23,886 nucleotides of DNA from an uncultured bacterium (GCA_913050645.1 CAJXAG010000012.1:1-23886), one strand, 5' to 3'. Positions 6,125 to 11,637 are shown, counted from the first letter of the stretch. A program made the numbers and translations. The notes: generated from the sequence alone by a model not told the origin.

Positions 6125-6157
6125 AAACCACTGTGCACTTCTAGTGTACAGTGGTTT
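6125..6157. repeat. Second hairpin in the convergent gap
   Basis: 14-bp stem AAACCACTGTGCAC/GTGTACAGTGGTTT with one G-T pair. It has no T run on either side and lies between two terminators. Confidence 0.6.
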
Positions 6158-6187
6158 AAAAAAGGCGTACACAGTTGTGTACACCTT
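6158..6187 (-). terminator. Terminator of the Nudix gene
   Basis: On the minus strand, AAAGGTGTACACA pairs with TGTGTACGCCTTT and is followed by TTTTTT; it starts at the Nudix stop codon. Confidence 0.8.
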
Positions 6188-6609
6188 TAGGCTGCTGTCG
6201 CCTGATATAGAATCCCTGTGTGTCGCAAGAGTGGTAGATGTGATGGAAAAAAGTCAGGCATACCACCACGTACTTCGCTCTCTAGGAATAGACTGGTCTC
6301 TTCCCCGTCGGCACCAATATGCACACGTGCATCATAGTTAGGCACTTCAACGTGAAATAGGAACATGTCGTGATTTTTACGACTTTGTCTACACAATAAA
6401 CGTGTACTGACACCAACCAGTCCTGTTTCTTCCCGTAGTTCACGCAGAACGGTTTCCTCAGGTGTGTTTTCCCAAGGTTCCTTCATTCCTCCCGGAAGTT
6501 TCCAAAATAAGTACCCATTGGGACGTTTATCTCGTATGAGCACCGTGCGGTCGCTTACCGGTGAAGTGACGTAGGCAATCGCTGCCCAGTCATCTTGTCT
6601 GGGTTTCAT
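6187..6609 (-). CDS. Nudix hydrolase
   Basis: A 140-residue Nudix-fold pyrophosphohydrolase. The Nudix box spans about residues 40-64 (GGMKEPWEN, then TPEETVLRELREETGL). Compared with MutT there is one extra residue between the Gly loop and the helix, so the first Glu is shifted, but the REL-EE core that binds Mg2+ is intact. Likely substrates are nucleoside diphosphates linked to another moiety; the specific one cannot be told. The start is supported by GAGGAG 7 nt upstream on the minus strand. A single-gene unit with its own terminator. Confidence 0.85.
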   Translation of the reverse strand: MKPRQDDWAAIAYVTSPVSDRTVLIRDKRPNGYLFWKLPGGMKEPWENTPEETVLRELREETGLVGVSTRLLCRQSRKNHDMFLFHVEVPNYDARVHIGADGEETSLFLESEVRGGMPDFFPSHLPLLRHTGILYQATAA

Positions 6610-6694
6610 TGCGTTACTCCTCTAGCTTTGTCCTCTTCCGTTGAGGTCCGGTAAGAATACTACAATTAAATTATTGAAAGTCAATCCTTGCCCT

Positions 6695-6875
6695 AGCACC
6701 TAAGCTCATTAAAACCTAGTAAGAAAACCATACTCCAATTGTAAATAACCTGGATTGCTTCGCAGAAGCTCACAATGACGGCAACGAAGTTGCCGTTTAC
6801 GGAAAAATCGAAGATTTTTCCGTCTTCGCGAGACTAAAGTCGAAGCGATCTTGAACATTAATGAGCATAGGTGCC
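6695..6875. mobile_element. MITE-like repeat, copy 1 (181 bp)
   Basis: Terminal inverted repeats of about 25 bp (left end GCACCTAAGCTCATTAA, right end TTAATGAGCATAGGTGCC) bound a segment without ORFs. Copy 2 at 17945-18125 has the same length with about 17 differences by eye. Flanks GCCCT (left) and ACCCT (right) suggest a decayed 5-bp target duplication. Internal hairpins are ACGGCAAC/GTTGCCGT and ACGGAAAAATC/GATTTTTCCGT. It occupies most of the gap between the Nudix gene and the HTH gene. Confidence 0.85.
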
Positions 6876-6936
6876 ACCCTTGAATTTTATGTCTGACCAA
6901 GTGTGCATAGGTTAATTCTGAACACCTGTAATGATA

Positions 6937-6942
6937 TATAAT
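6937..6942 (+). promoter_or_regulatory. -10 box of the HTH/LAGLIDADG-like gene 1
   Basis: TATAAT at 6937-6942, 11 nt before ATG 6954, with no Shine-Dalgarno between; no convincing -35 is seen. Confidence 0.5.
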
Positions 6943-6953
6943 AGATACATTCT

Positions 6954-7610
6954 ATGATACGAAAAGAAGATGCATACAAGCAGGCAATCGAATTCCGTAA
7001 GCGGGGCTTCACGTATTCGGAAATAGCAAAAATATGCGGAGTTTCCAAAGGAACGGTCTTCAACTGGCTTTCAAAAAAGAAGTTTTCTAGGCAGGTAGCA
7101 AAGGATAATGCTGTTCGTGCAGCAAAGGAGAACGTTAAGCGCATTGGTCTGGTTAACAAAGCGCGTGTTATTGAACGCAAGACACGCTATTCTGAGGCAG
7201 AAAAGGCTGCGGTGACGGAGTTTAAGCACTATAAGCATAATATGCTGTTTATTACTGCCCTTTCCTTCTATAGAGCGTCTGGTGACCTACAGGACAGTTC
7301 TCGTATCCGTCTGAGTTCAAATGATGTAGAGCAACATCGTGTATTTGTGAAGTTTTTGGTTGAGTTTTTAGGTGTTGAGAAAGAACAGGTGCAGTTTTGG
7401 TTACTCCTTCATGCAAAACAGCCCGAAGAACGTATTGTAAAGTACTGGTCGCGTCGCATCCCCCTTTCGGTAGCACGTTTTGGGAAAACACAGCGCACAA
7501 AGCAAACAGCAGAGGGATTGCATTACGGCACAGGAAATACTATAATCGGCAACACTGTTTTAAAGAAGAAGATCCTGAAGTGGATTGAACTTGCTTTGAA
7601 AGAGACATAA
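6954..7610 (+). CDS. HTH protein with degenerate LAGLIDADG-like domain (copy 1)
   Basis: A 218-residue protein. Residues 5-42 are a resolvase/Hin-like helix-turn-helix (AIEFRKRGFTYSEIAKICGV, then SKGTVFNWL); a basic linker follows (about 43-85). The C-terminal part (about 95-215) aligns along its length with the copy at 21525: RLSSND here for IINSD there, RFGKT for QFGKT. Here the GEG motif of the first LAGLIDADG-like helix is replaced (ASGD), so nuclease activity is doubtful. Copies are common in Patescibacteria as far as I recall. It ends 8 nt before tRNA-Gly(GCC); the other copy likewise ends just before a tRNA-Gly. It may be a former homing endonuclease or a DNA-binding regulator. Confidence 0.65.
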   Translation: MIRKEDAYKQAIEFRKRGFTYSEIAKICGVSKGTVFNWLSKKKFSRQVAKDNAVRAAKENVKRIGLVNKARVIERKTRYSEAEKAAVTEFKHYKHNMLFITALSFYRASGDLQDSSRIRLSSNDVEQHRVFVKFLVEFLGVEKEQVQFWLLLHAKQPEERIVKYWSRRIPLSVARFGKTQRTKQTAEGLHYGTGNTIIGNTVLKKKILKWIELALKET

Positions 7611-7618
7611 TAAAAAAA

Positions 7619-7689
7619 GCGGCTATAGTTTAGTGGTAGAACGGCACGTTGCCAACGTACAGATCAGGGTTCGATTCCCTGTAGCCGCA
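7619..7689 (+). tRNA. tRNA-Gly(GCC)
   Basis: Acceptor GCGGCTA/TAGCCGC, D-stem GTTT/GAAC, anticodon loop TTGCCAA (GCC), T-arm CAGGG-TTCGATT-CCCTG, discriminator A; CCA is not encoded. The anticodon stem GCACG/CGTAC has one C-A mismatch (C28/A42). From the T-loop to just past the 3' end the sequence is repeated exactly at 7936-7957. Confidence 0.95.
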
Positions 7690-7957
7690 CGAGTACAAAA
7701 AAAGAGCGCCCTGAGGCGCCTTTTTTGTTCGTGCAGATACAGGGTGCAGCTTTGCGTATAGCAAAGCGTTGCACGAATCGAAGGGCTTTTGTGCAATTTA
7801 TGAGACGAAGTCGAAATAAATAGCCAAAAGGCTTCAGTAGTCTGGGGGACTACTGAAGAAGGTTAACTAGTATTTTGAAGAATGATAAATACTGATAACC
7901 TGAACAGCGTCTGTAGGACGGACTGAACATGTAATGTTCGATTCCCTGTAGCCGCAC
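7669..7957 (+). mobile_element. tRNA-seated structured element E1
   Basis: A 22-bp direct repeat (GTTCGATTCC through GCAC; 7669-7690 and 7936-7957) copies the tRNA-Gly T-loop and 3' end, giving a 267-bp unit. Between the repeats, in order: a terminator inside a longer inverted repeat of the tRNA end (GTGCAGATACAGGG near 7732-7745 mirrors the acceptor 3' strand); hairpin GCTTTGC/GCAAAGC; an inverted T-loop GAATCGAA (7775-7782); a long GCTTTTG/CAAAAGGC stem with inner ATTTAT/ATAAAT; an 11-bp hairpin (7832-7842 with 7848-7858); hairpin AGTATTT/AAATACT; and a terminal hairpin GAACAT-GTA-ATGTTC. It shares 73 identical nt with E3. Confidence 0.75.
7700..7727 (+). terminator. Terminator after tRNA-Gly(GCC)
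   Basis: GCGCC-CTGA-GGCGC with A-rich and T-rich flanks (AAAAAAAG before, TTTTTT after); nested in the longer inverted repeat of element E1. Confidence 0.8.
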
Positions 7958-7965
7958 AAATCAGT

Positions 7966-8009
7966 ATGACTAAAAACCACCATTCTTGAGAATGGTGGTT
8001 TTTAGTCAT
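7966..8009 (+). terminator. Perfect 21-bp hairpin, probably the original tRNA-Gly terminator
   Basis: ATGACTAAAAACC begins a 21-nt arm perfectly mirrored after a TG loop. It directly follows the displaced copy of the tRNA 3' end, as expected if E1 pushed the native trailer away. An outer CACAAATCAG/CTGATTTGTG pair (near 7956-7965 and 8035-8044) encloses it together with a GCAAGCAA/TTGCTTGC hairpin. Confidence 0.7.
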
Positions 8010-8044
8010 AGCAAGCAACCTGCTTTGCTTGCGTGCTGATTTGT

Positions 8045-8314
8045 GAGCTGGAGACATGTTTTCTGCTCCTTCCTAAAGTAGAAAACAGTCGAGGCCGGGG
8101 AGGAAGTTCTTACTAGAGTTGGAGCGTAGCGAACAAGTATAGTTAGAATCTTGACCCCATGTACACCCAGTCTAAGTCGTAACAAGAGTTTGATGGCGGA
8201 AGCTGTTGGACACAAAAGCATGGGTCTAGTCCCAAGGCCATCGGTGTGAGTAACTCCACCGATCGCCACCACATATACACATTTCTACCAGATAGACATT
8301 CTGGTTTTTATTTT
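8045..8314 (+). ncRNA. Possible structured RNA upstream of pta
   Basis: No ORF fits. Stems seen: GTTTTCT/AGAAAAC (near 8058-8085), GACCC(C)ATG/CATGGGTC (near 8153-8226), and ATCGGTG/CACCGAT with an inner GAGT/ACTC (near 8240-8263), ending in a terminator. A short stretch near 8175-8195 reads AAGTCGTAACAAG followed at once by AGTTTGATGG, strings like the 3' and 5' ends of 16S rRNA. No known RNA family was recognised and no clear promoter was found, so this is tentative. Confidence 0.3.
8287..8314 (+). terminator. Intrinsic terminator
   Basis: ACCAGA/TCTGGT stem with loop TAGACAT, followed by TTTTATTTT. It closes the 8.05-8.3 kb structured region. Confidence 0.7.
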
Positions 8315-8421
8315 GCACCATCCCACAGCCCACAAACATAGCACATCTGCTATATTTGTATCTTTTCTCTCCTTTCTTTGGTACTATACGTTGAAATCAT
8401 TCGAATATGGAGGATACAAAT

Positions 8422-9348
8422 ATGACAATGAAAAAAATTGTTCTCCCTGAAGGGGACAGTGAACGAGTTCTTTTTGCTGCAAAAGGCCTTATTGGTAGTG
8501 CAACGTGTCATCCAGTGCTGATTGGTGATAAAAACAAGATTGACGCTGAACTTGAGGCAAACCCTGAATTTTACACCGTTATAGCACCCGATGACACTGA
8601 AATTAAGCGTTTAGTGGCTGCATCGGAAGCAAAAGGTAAACTCTTCCCTGTTGAGGATGAGTTTACTGCGCAGTCTATTGCACAAGGAGCCGCATTGGTT
8701 CGTGATGGTCTTGCTGACGGTATCGTCAGCGGTGCAGCTACTGCAACCGATGAGGTTTTCCGTATTTATGTAAAAACAATTCCAGTGCATGAGAATGTTT
8801 CCCGTGTAACAGATTGTTTTCTCATGGAGAAAGGTGGCGATCGACTGATTCTTGCAGGCTGCGGACTCAATCCATCTCATGAGACTACTGAGGGACCATC
8901 GGCGCAACTGTTGGCTGAAACGGCTTACTTGAGCGCTGAATTTGCAAAAACAGTGGATATTAACCCAATTGTTGCCTTCATCACGTTCCAGACAGTCGGG
9001 AATGCACATCATCCTGATGTGCAGTGGATTGCCGAAGCTGCGACTGTTGCACGTGAAACGTACGGTCTTCGCGCAAACGGTCCGTTGCAATGGGACGCTG
9101 CTCGATATCCAGAGGTTGCGGCACGTAAAACCACAGACTGCGATGTTGCTGGTCATGCGACAGTCTTTGTTTTTCCACGCCTTGAAGCTGGAAATCCAGT
9201 TTACAAGGTGCTCGAGCGTGAGGCTGGATACCAAGCAGTTGGACCACTCTTTCTTGGTTTTAAAAAGCCGGCGTATGATCTTTCACGAGGTTGTTCAGCA
9301 AAAGATGTGGTGAACGTGGTCCGCATGGCGGTCAAACACACGGCATAA
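8422..9348 (+). CDS. pta: Phosphate acetyltransferase (PTA/PTB family)
   Basis: A 308-residue single PTA_PTB-domain enzyme, the short form without the N-terminal DRTGG or AAA-like domains. It transfers acetyl between CoA and phosphate; with acetate kinase (not in this window) it would yield ATP by substrate-level phosphorylation, as expected for a fermenting Patescibacterium. Family signatures are VLPEGDSERVLFAA at the N-terminus, a GLADGIVSGAATATDEVFR segment, and the C-terminal VAGHATVFVFPRLEAGN with AVGPLFLGFKKP and DLSRGCS. ATG 8422 was chosen because GGAGG (8409-8413) lies 8 nt upstream, not ATG 8407. The gene carries a parS-like site (9046-9059) encoding V-A-R-E-T. Confidence 0.9.
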   Translation: MTMKKIVLPEGDSERVLFAAKGLIGSATCHPVLIGDKNKIDAELEANPEFYTVIAPDDTEIKRLVAASEAKGKLFPVEDEFTAQSIAQGAALVRDGLADGIVSGAATATDEVFRIYVKTIPVHENVSRVTDCFLMEKGGDRLILAGCGLNPSHETTEGPSAQLLAETAYLSAEFAKTVDINPIVAFITFQTVGNAHHPDVQWIAEAATVARETYGLRANGPLQWDAARYPEVAARKTTDCDVAGHATVFVFPRLEAGNPVYKVLEREAGYQAVGPLFLGFKKPAYDLSRGCSAKDVVNVVRMAVKHTA

Positions 9349-9355
9349 CAGCTCT

Positions 9356-9386
9356 AAAAGGCGTTCCATGTGGAACGCCTTTTATA
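9356..9386 (+). terminator. pta terminator, whose stem contains a parS-like palindrome
   Basis: AAAAGGCGTTCCA pairs with TGGAACGCCTTTT. The inner 14 bp (9363-9376, GTTCCATGTGGAAC) resemble parS. Confidence 0.85.
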
Positions 9387-9478
9387 TGTTTCACATAGAA
9401 CAGGTCATTTTTTGATATTTGTTACACATGAAACAGCTATTTGTTTGAAAATACCCGTTTCATGTGTAACATAGGGTT

Positions 9479-10156
9479 ATGGAACAACTTTTAAGCGCCG
9501 TATTGCTTTATGTAGTAGTTTTTGGTGCTGATTATTTGTTCTACGTGAAACTAAAAGACGCTTATTCATACGTTTCACGTAGAACACATATACTGTTTGT
9601 TGCAGCGCAAATTGCAGCGCTTTGGTACTTCTTCCCTGTTTTTAAGCCATATACTACAAAGTTTGTTGCAGAAGTTACTCTTTTAGGTGTTTTAGTGTTT
9701 GTTTTGTTTGGTTTTGCGTATGCTCTTGTTCGCGATAGATTGTATGTCTGTAAGAATGGTACTCGTACACTTCGTTGCCTTACACCGTACTATGTTTGGG
9801 TAAAGGGTAGCGAAATCGTATTTCAGGAGCTTATATACTTAGTTATTGCCCTGTCACTTGTTACACTTATGGGTGTACATTTCTACACATATCTAACATT
9901 TGTTATCGTCTTGCTCATTATTCATGCGGTCGTCATACTTGGCGGTGGCCAGCGTGTTAAAAAGAGTCTCACATTCGGACTTGTGGTAATTTCAGTCCCT
10001 ATATTCTATGTTTTTGTTGAAATGCAGCTATTTTGGCCAGCAGTGTATCTCCATGCCATAATGTACGTGTTCTACTGGCTAACTTTTGCAGATTTTGATG
10101 TAAAACCAGGTGAAAACTCACACTTAGTAAAAAATAGTGGAAAACTAAGTGGATAG
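9479..10156 (+). CDS. Polytopic membrane protein
   Basis: A 225-residue protein with about seven hydrophobic segments (roughly residues 3-22, 37-55, 64-86, 112-132, 135-156, 165-182 and 186-206) and a short polar C-terminus, so an integral inner-membrane protein. No family was recognised; isolated conserved-looking polar residues (a FQE near residue 115 and histidines in later helices) are not enough to name one. It looks leaderless: TAACAT (9467-9472) ends 6 nt before the ATG, and overlaps a parS-like site at 9457-9470. Two further parS-like sites lie within the first 110 nt of the gene. Confidence 0.75.
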   Translation: MEQLLSAVLLYVVVFGADYLFYVKLKDAYSYVSRRTHILFVAAQIAALWYFFPVFKPYTTKFVAEVTLLGVLVFVLFGFAYALVRDRLYVCKNGTRTLRCLTPYYVWVKGSEIVFQELIYLVIALSLVTLMGVHFYTYLTFVIVLLIIHAVVILGGGQRVKKSLTFGLVVISVPIFYVFVEMQLFWPAVYLHAIMYVFYWLTFADFDVKPGENSHLVKNSGKLSG

Positions 10157-10251
10157 GTGGATAAGAGACAGTCTTTTAGAATTGCTATTTGCGTACAATA
10201 CGGCTTAGTATAAGGTTTTATTACTAAAATATAAAATTTGTACTTTAAAAC

Positions 10252-10265
10252 GTTTCACGTGAAAC
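10252..10265. promoter_or_regulatory. Perfect parS-like palindrome
   Basis: GTTTCACGTGAAAC, the exact core of the ParB site known from many bacteria, in the 149-bp gap before the YraN gene. A second site (GTTGCACATGAAAC) begins 28 bp further on. Confidence 0.8.
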
Positions 10266-10305
10266 ACATAGAACTATATGTTGCACATGAAACAAAATTT
10301 AAAAT

Positions 10306-10713
10306 ATGGCTCAAAATAGTAAAAACACAAAGGCAACAGGGGACTTGGGTGAGAACGTTGCTTGTGAATACCTCAGTAATAAAGGTTTTACTATTTTGGA
10401 GAAAAACTACTGGAAGAAGTGGGGTGAAATCGACATTGTGGCTCAAAAGAATGGAATAGTACATTTTGTCGAGGTTAAAACAGTTTCACATGAAACTAAA
10501 GCTGATTTAGAGCACTCTGTTACACATGAAACATGGCATCCAGAGGAACAAGTACACCAGTTTAAACTCCATCAAATAGAGAAAGCACTAGAAACATGGC
10601 TTTTAGAGAATAGTTACGAAGGGGAGTTCCAAATAGATGTTGCAGCAGTGCGTATTGTGCCACGTGAAACATATGCGACGGTGCATTATATAGAAAATGT
10701 AACAAAAGAGTAG
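10306..10713 (+). CDS. YraN/UPF0102-family nuclease-like protein
   Basis: A 135-residue protein of the YraN family, which has a Holliday-junction-resolvase-like (restriction-endonuclease) fold. Signatures are GDLGENVACEYLSNKGFTI near the N-terminus, GEIDIVA (the Asp of the metal site, about residues 41-47) and VHFVEVKT (the ExK motif, about 53-59). The biochemical role of the family is not settled. Between the ExK strand and the next helix there is a segment including residues V60-T64 and V72-T76; this is where two parS-like sites are read as V-S-H-E-T and V-T-H-E-T. A third site encodes V-P-R-E-T at residue 118. No ribosome site is seen. Confidence 0.85.
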   Translation: MAQNSKNTKATGDLGENVACEYLSNKGFTILEKNYWKKWGEIDIVAQKNGIVHFVEVKTVSHETKADLEHSVTHETWHPEEQVHQFKLHQIEKALETWLLENSYEGEFQIDVAAVRIVPRETYATVHYIENVTKE

Positions 10714-10734
10714 ATTTTAAGCCACATCTCGTTT

Positions 10735-10752
10735 AAAGGACATATGTCCTTT
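10735..10752. repeat. 18-bp perfect palindrome between YraN and the next gene
   Basis: AAAGGACATATGTCCTTT; it lacks a T run, so it may be an operator over the next promoter (-10 at 10757) or a weak terminator. Confidence 0.5.
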
Positions 10753-10756
10753 ATGT

Positions 10757-10768
10757 TACAATCCTAAC
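10757..10768 (+). promoter_or_regulatory. Leaderless -10 element
   Basis: TACAAT (10757-10762) lies 6 nt before ATG 10769, and there is no Shine-Dalgarno. Confidence 0.5.
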
Positions 10769-11158
10769 ATGAAGTTTTATGTAACAGGGAGATCAAGCAA
10801 TTATTCTTTGGTAGAGTGTGCAGTTGCAGCAATTAAGGAACGTGGACACGAAATAACATTTGAGTGGACTTCTTTACCGATGGTGAAGCCGTACTCGGAA
10901 AATATAGACAAAGCCACTGCATTTGCGCAACAGGGTGTGTCTGGTGTGATTGATGCAGATGTGTATATTATTTTTGTACATGATGACGGCAATGGTGTTT
11001 TTACGGAGTTTGGGGCAGCACTCGCCGCAAACACTATACAAGGCACTCCGACTATTTATGCGATTGGGACTGATAAAAGTGCAGCAATGTTTAATTATCA
11101 TCCAGCGATTAAGTGGAGAAGTGATGTAGAAGCTATCTTGAATGAAGTTTCTAAATAG
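10769..11158 (+). CDS. Nucleoside 2-deoxyribosyltransferase-like protein
   Basis: A 129-residue Rossmann-like protein. The N-terminal MKFYVTGRSS strand, the ADVYIIFVHDDGNGVFTEFGAAL block (an Asp followed by a Glu in a G-x-x-x-E-x-G-x-AL context, about residues 63-86) and a late GTPTIYAIG strand match the nucleoside 2-deoxyribosyltransferase fold, whose catalytic Glu lies in that block. These enzymes swap bases or hydrolyse deoxynucleosides or their 5'-monophosphates; the substrate is not determinable here. Likely leaderless. A purine/pyrimidine salvage role would fit the thymidine kinase and Nudix genes elsewhere in the window. Confidence 0.7.
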   Translation: MKFYVTGRSSNYSLVECAVAAIKERGHEITFEWTSLPMVKPYSENIDKATAFAQQGVSGVIDADVYIIFVHDDGNGVFTEFGAALAANTIQGTPTIYAIGTDKSAAMFNYHPAIKWRSDVEAILNEVSK

Positions 11159-11191
11159 CTCGCTTTTTTTAAGGAGTAGTGGTATTATTTG

Positions 11192-11226
11192 GCACGCGAA
11201 AACCTGTGTCCGCACAGATTTCGTGC
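11192..11226 (+). other. Strong hairpin in the leader of tRNA-Pro
   Basis: GCACG(C)GAAA(AC)CTGTG-TCCG-CACAG(A)TTTCGTGC forms a nearly complete hairpin about 65 nt before tRNA-Pro. A second weaker fold (ACCG/CGGT) follows. TATTAT at 11183-11188 could be the -10 box of the tRNA transcript. Confidence 0.4.
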
Positions 11227-11266
11227 ACCGGTCTGCTTTGGCTGAAGTCTCAGATCGATCGGTAAA

Positions 11267-11294
11267 CGAATTTAAAAAGTATTTTTTAAATTCG
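11267..11294 (+). repeat. AT-rich hairpin abutting the 5' end of tRNA-Pro
   Basis: CGAATTTAAAAA (11267-11278) pairs perfectly with TTTTTAAATTCG (11283-11294), and the last two bases are the first two of the tRNA. It recalls the AT-rich hairpin just before tRNA-Arg. Confidence 0.6.
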
Positions 11295-11363
11295 GGGTAT
11301 AGCATAATGGTAGTGCGTGCGGTTTGGGACCGTAAGACCTCAGTTCGATTCTGAGTATCCCGA
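11293..11363 (+). tRNA. tRNA-Pro(TGG)
   Basis: Acceptor CGGGGTA/TATCCCG, D-stem GCAT/GTGC, anticodon stem TGCGG/CCGTA with loop TTTGGGA (TGG), T-arm CTCAG-TTCGATT-CTGAG, discriminator A; no encoded CCA. The first base C is typical of bacterial tRNA-Pro. The segment from the T-loop past the 3' end recurs at 11490-11515. Confidence 0.95.
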
Positions 11364-11515
11364 CAAATGTGAAATCTCCTGGATTTATTCCAGGAGATTT
11401 TACATTTTAGGCTTAGAATCGAAGAGCTTTTGTGGAATTTCTGGAGCTTGTGAACAGAAATACCCAAAAGGTGTACTGAAACTGTAAGTTTCGATTCTGA
11501 GTATCCCGACAAATG
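11344..11515 (+). mobile_element. tRNA-seated structured element E2 (short form)
   Basis: A 26-bp direct repeat (11344-11369 and 11490-11515, from TTCGATT to CAAATG) duplicates the tRNA-Pro 3' end, giving a 146-bp unit. It keeps the outer plan of E1 and E3: a terminator nested in an inverted repeat of the tRNA end (CTTAGAATC mirrors GATTCTGAG), an inverted T-loop GAATCGAA (11416-11423), the GCTTTTGTGG/CCCAAAAGG stem with inner ATTTCTG/CAGAAAT, and a terminal hairpin GAAACT-GTA-AGTTTC. The three middle hairpins of E1 and E3 are missing. No HTH gene precedes this tRNA. Confidence 0.7.
11365..11410 (+). terminator. Terminator after tRNA-Pro
   Basis: AAATGTGAAATCTCCTGGA folds onto TCCAGGAGATTTTACATTT, followed by TAG; the stem is long and contains one G-T pair. 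Confidence 0.75.
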
Positions 11516-11568
11516 AATGAGTGATTGCTGTAATAACAAGTTGACCGGAAGGAGATTTTTTGTGATAT

Positions 11569-11614
11569 GTATAACAAAACACCTCAGCGAAGCTGCGGTG
11601 TTTTGTTATACTTA
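11569..11614. terminator. Distal hairpin, probably the original tRNA-Pro terminator
   Basis: GTATAACAAAACACC pairs with GGTGTTTTGTTATAC around a CAGC-GAA-GCTG apex. It lies after the displaced copy of the tRNA 3' end. Confidence 0.7.
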
Positions 11615-11637
11615 GTTTCGATAGGGAAATTTATATT

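Larger units (their letters stand above)
9046..10670. promoter_or_regulatory. Cluster of 12 parS-like palindromes (putative ParB centromere)
   Basis: Fourteen-bp sites close to the ParB target core GTTTCACGTGAAAC occur at 9046, 9363, 9388, 9421, 9457, 9538, 9572, 10252, 10280, 10483, 10519 and 10657 (start positions). The best are GTTTCACGTGAAAC (10252), GTTGCACGTGAAAC (9046) and GTTTCACATGAAAC (10483). Neighbouring sites are often 25-36 bp apart. Sites lie in pta, in its terminator, in intergenic DNA, in the membrane-protein gene and in the YraN gene. I found no other good site in the window. The match to the ParB consensus is seen; ParB binding is inferred. Confidence 0.75.

Noticed and set aside
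6144..6341. A plus-strand frame opposite the Nudix gene
   Set aside because: It begins inside terminator hairpins and is antisense to a clear Nudix box.
7619..7957. A CRISPR array or ordinary tandem tRNA repeat
   Set aside because: There are only two repeat units per site, each tied to a tRNA end, with structured DNA rather than spacers between them.
7669..7957. An integrated plasmid or genomic island at tRNA-Gly
   Set aside because: The interval between repeats is under 300 bp and contains no integrase or other gene.
8611..9234. A 207-codon minus-strand frame opposite pta
   Set aside because: pta is unambiguous on the plus strand; the frame lacks a start signal and looks random.
11562..11614. 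A 17-codon GTG-start frame with GGAG upstream
   Set aside because: It coincides completely with a strong terminator hairpin; the resemblance to a ribosome site is probably chance.
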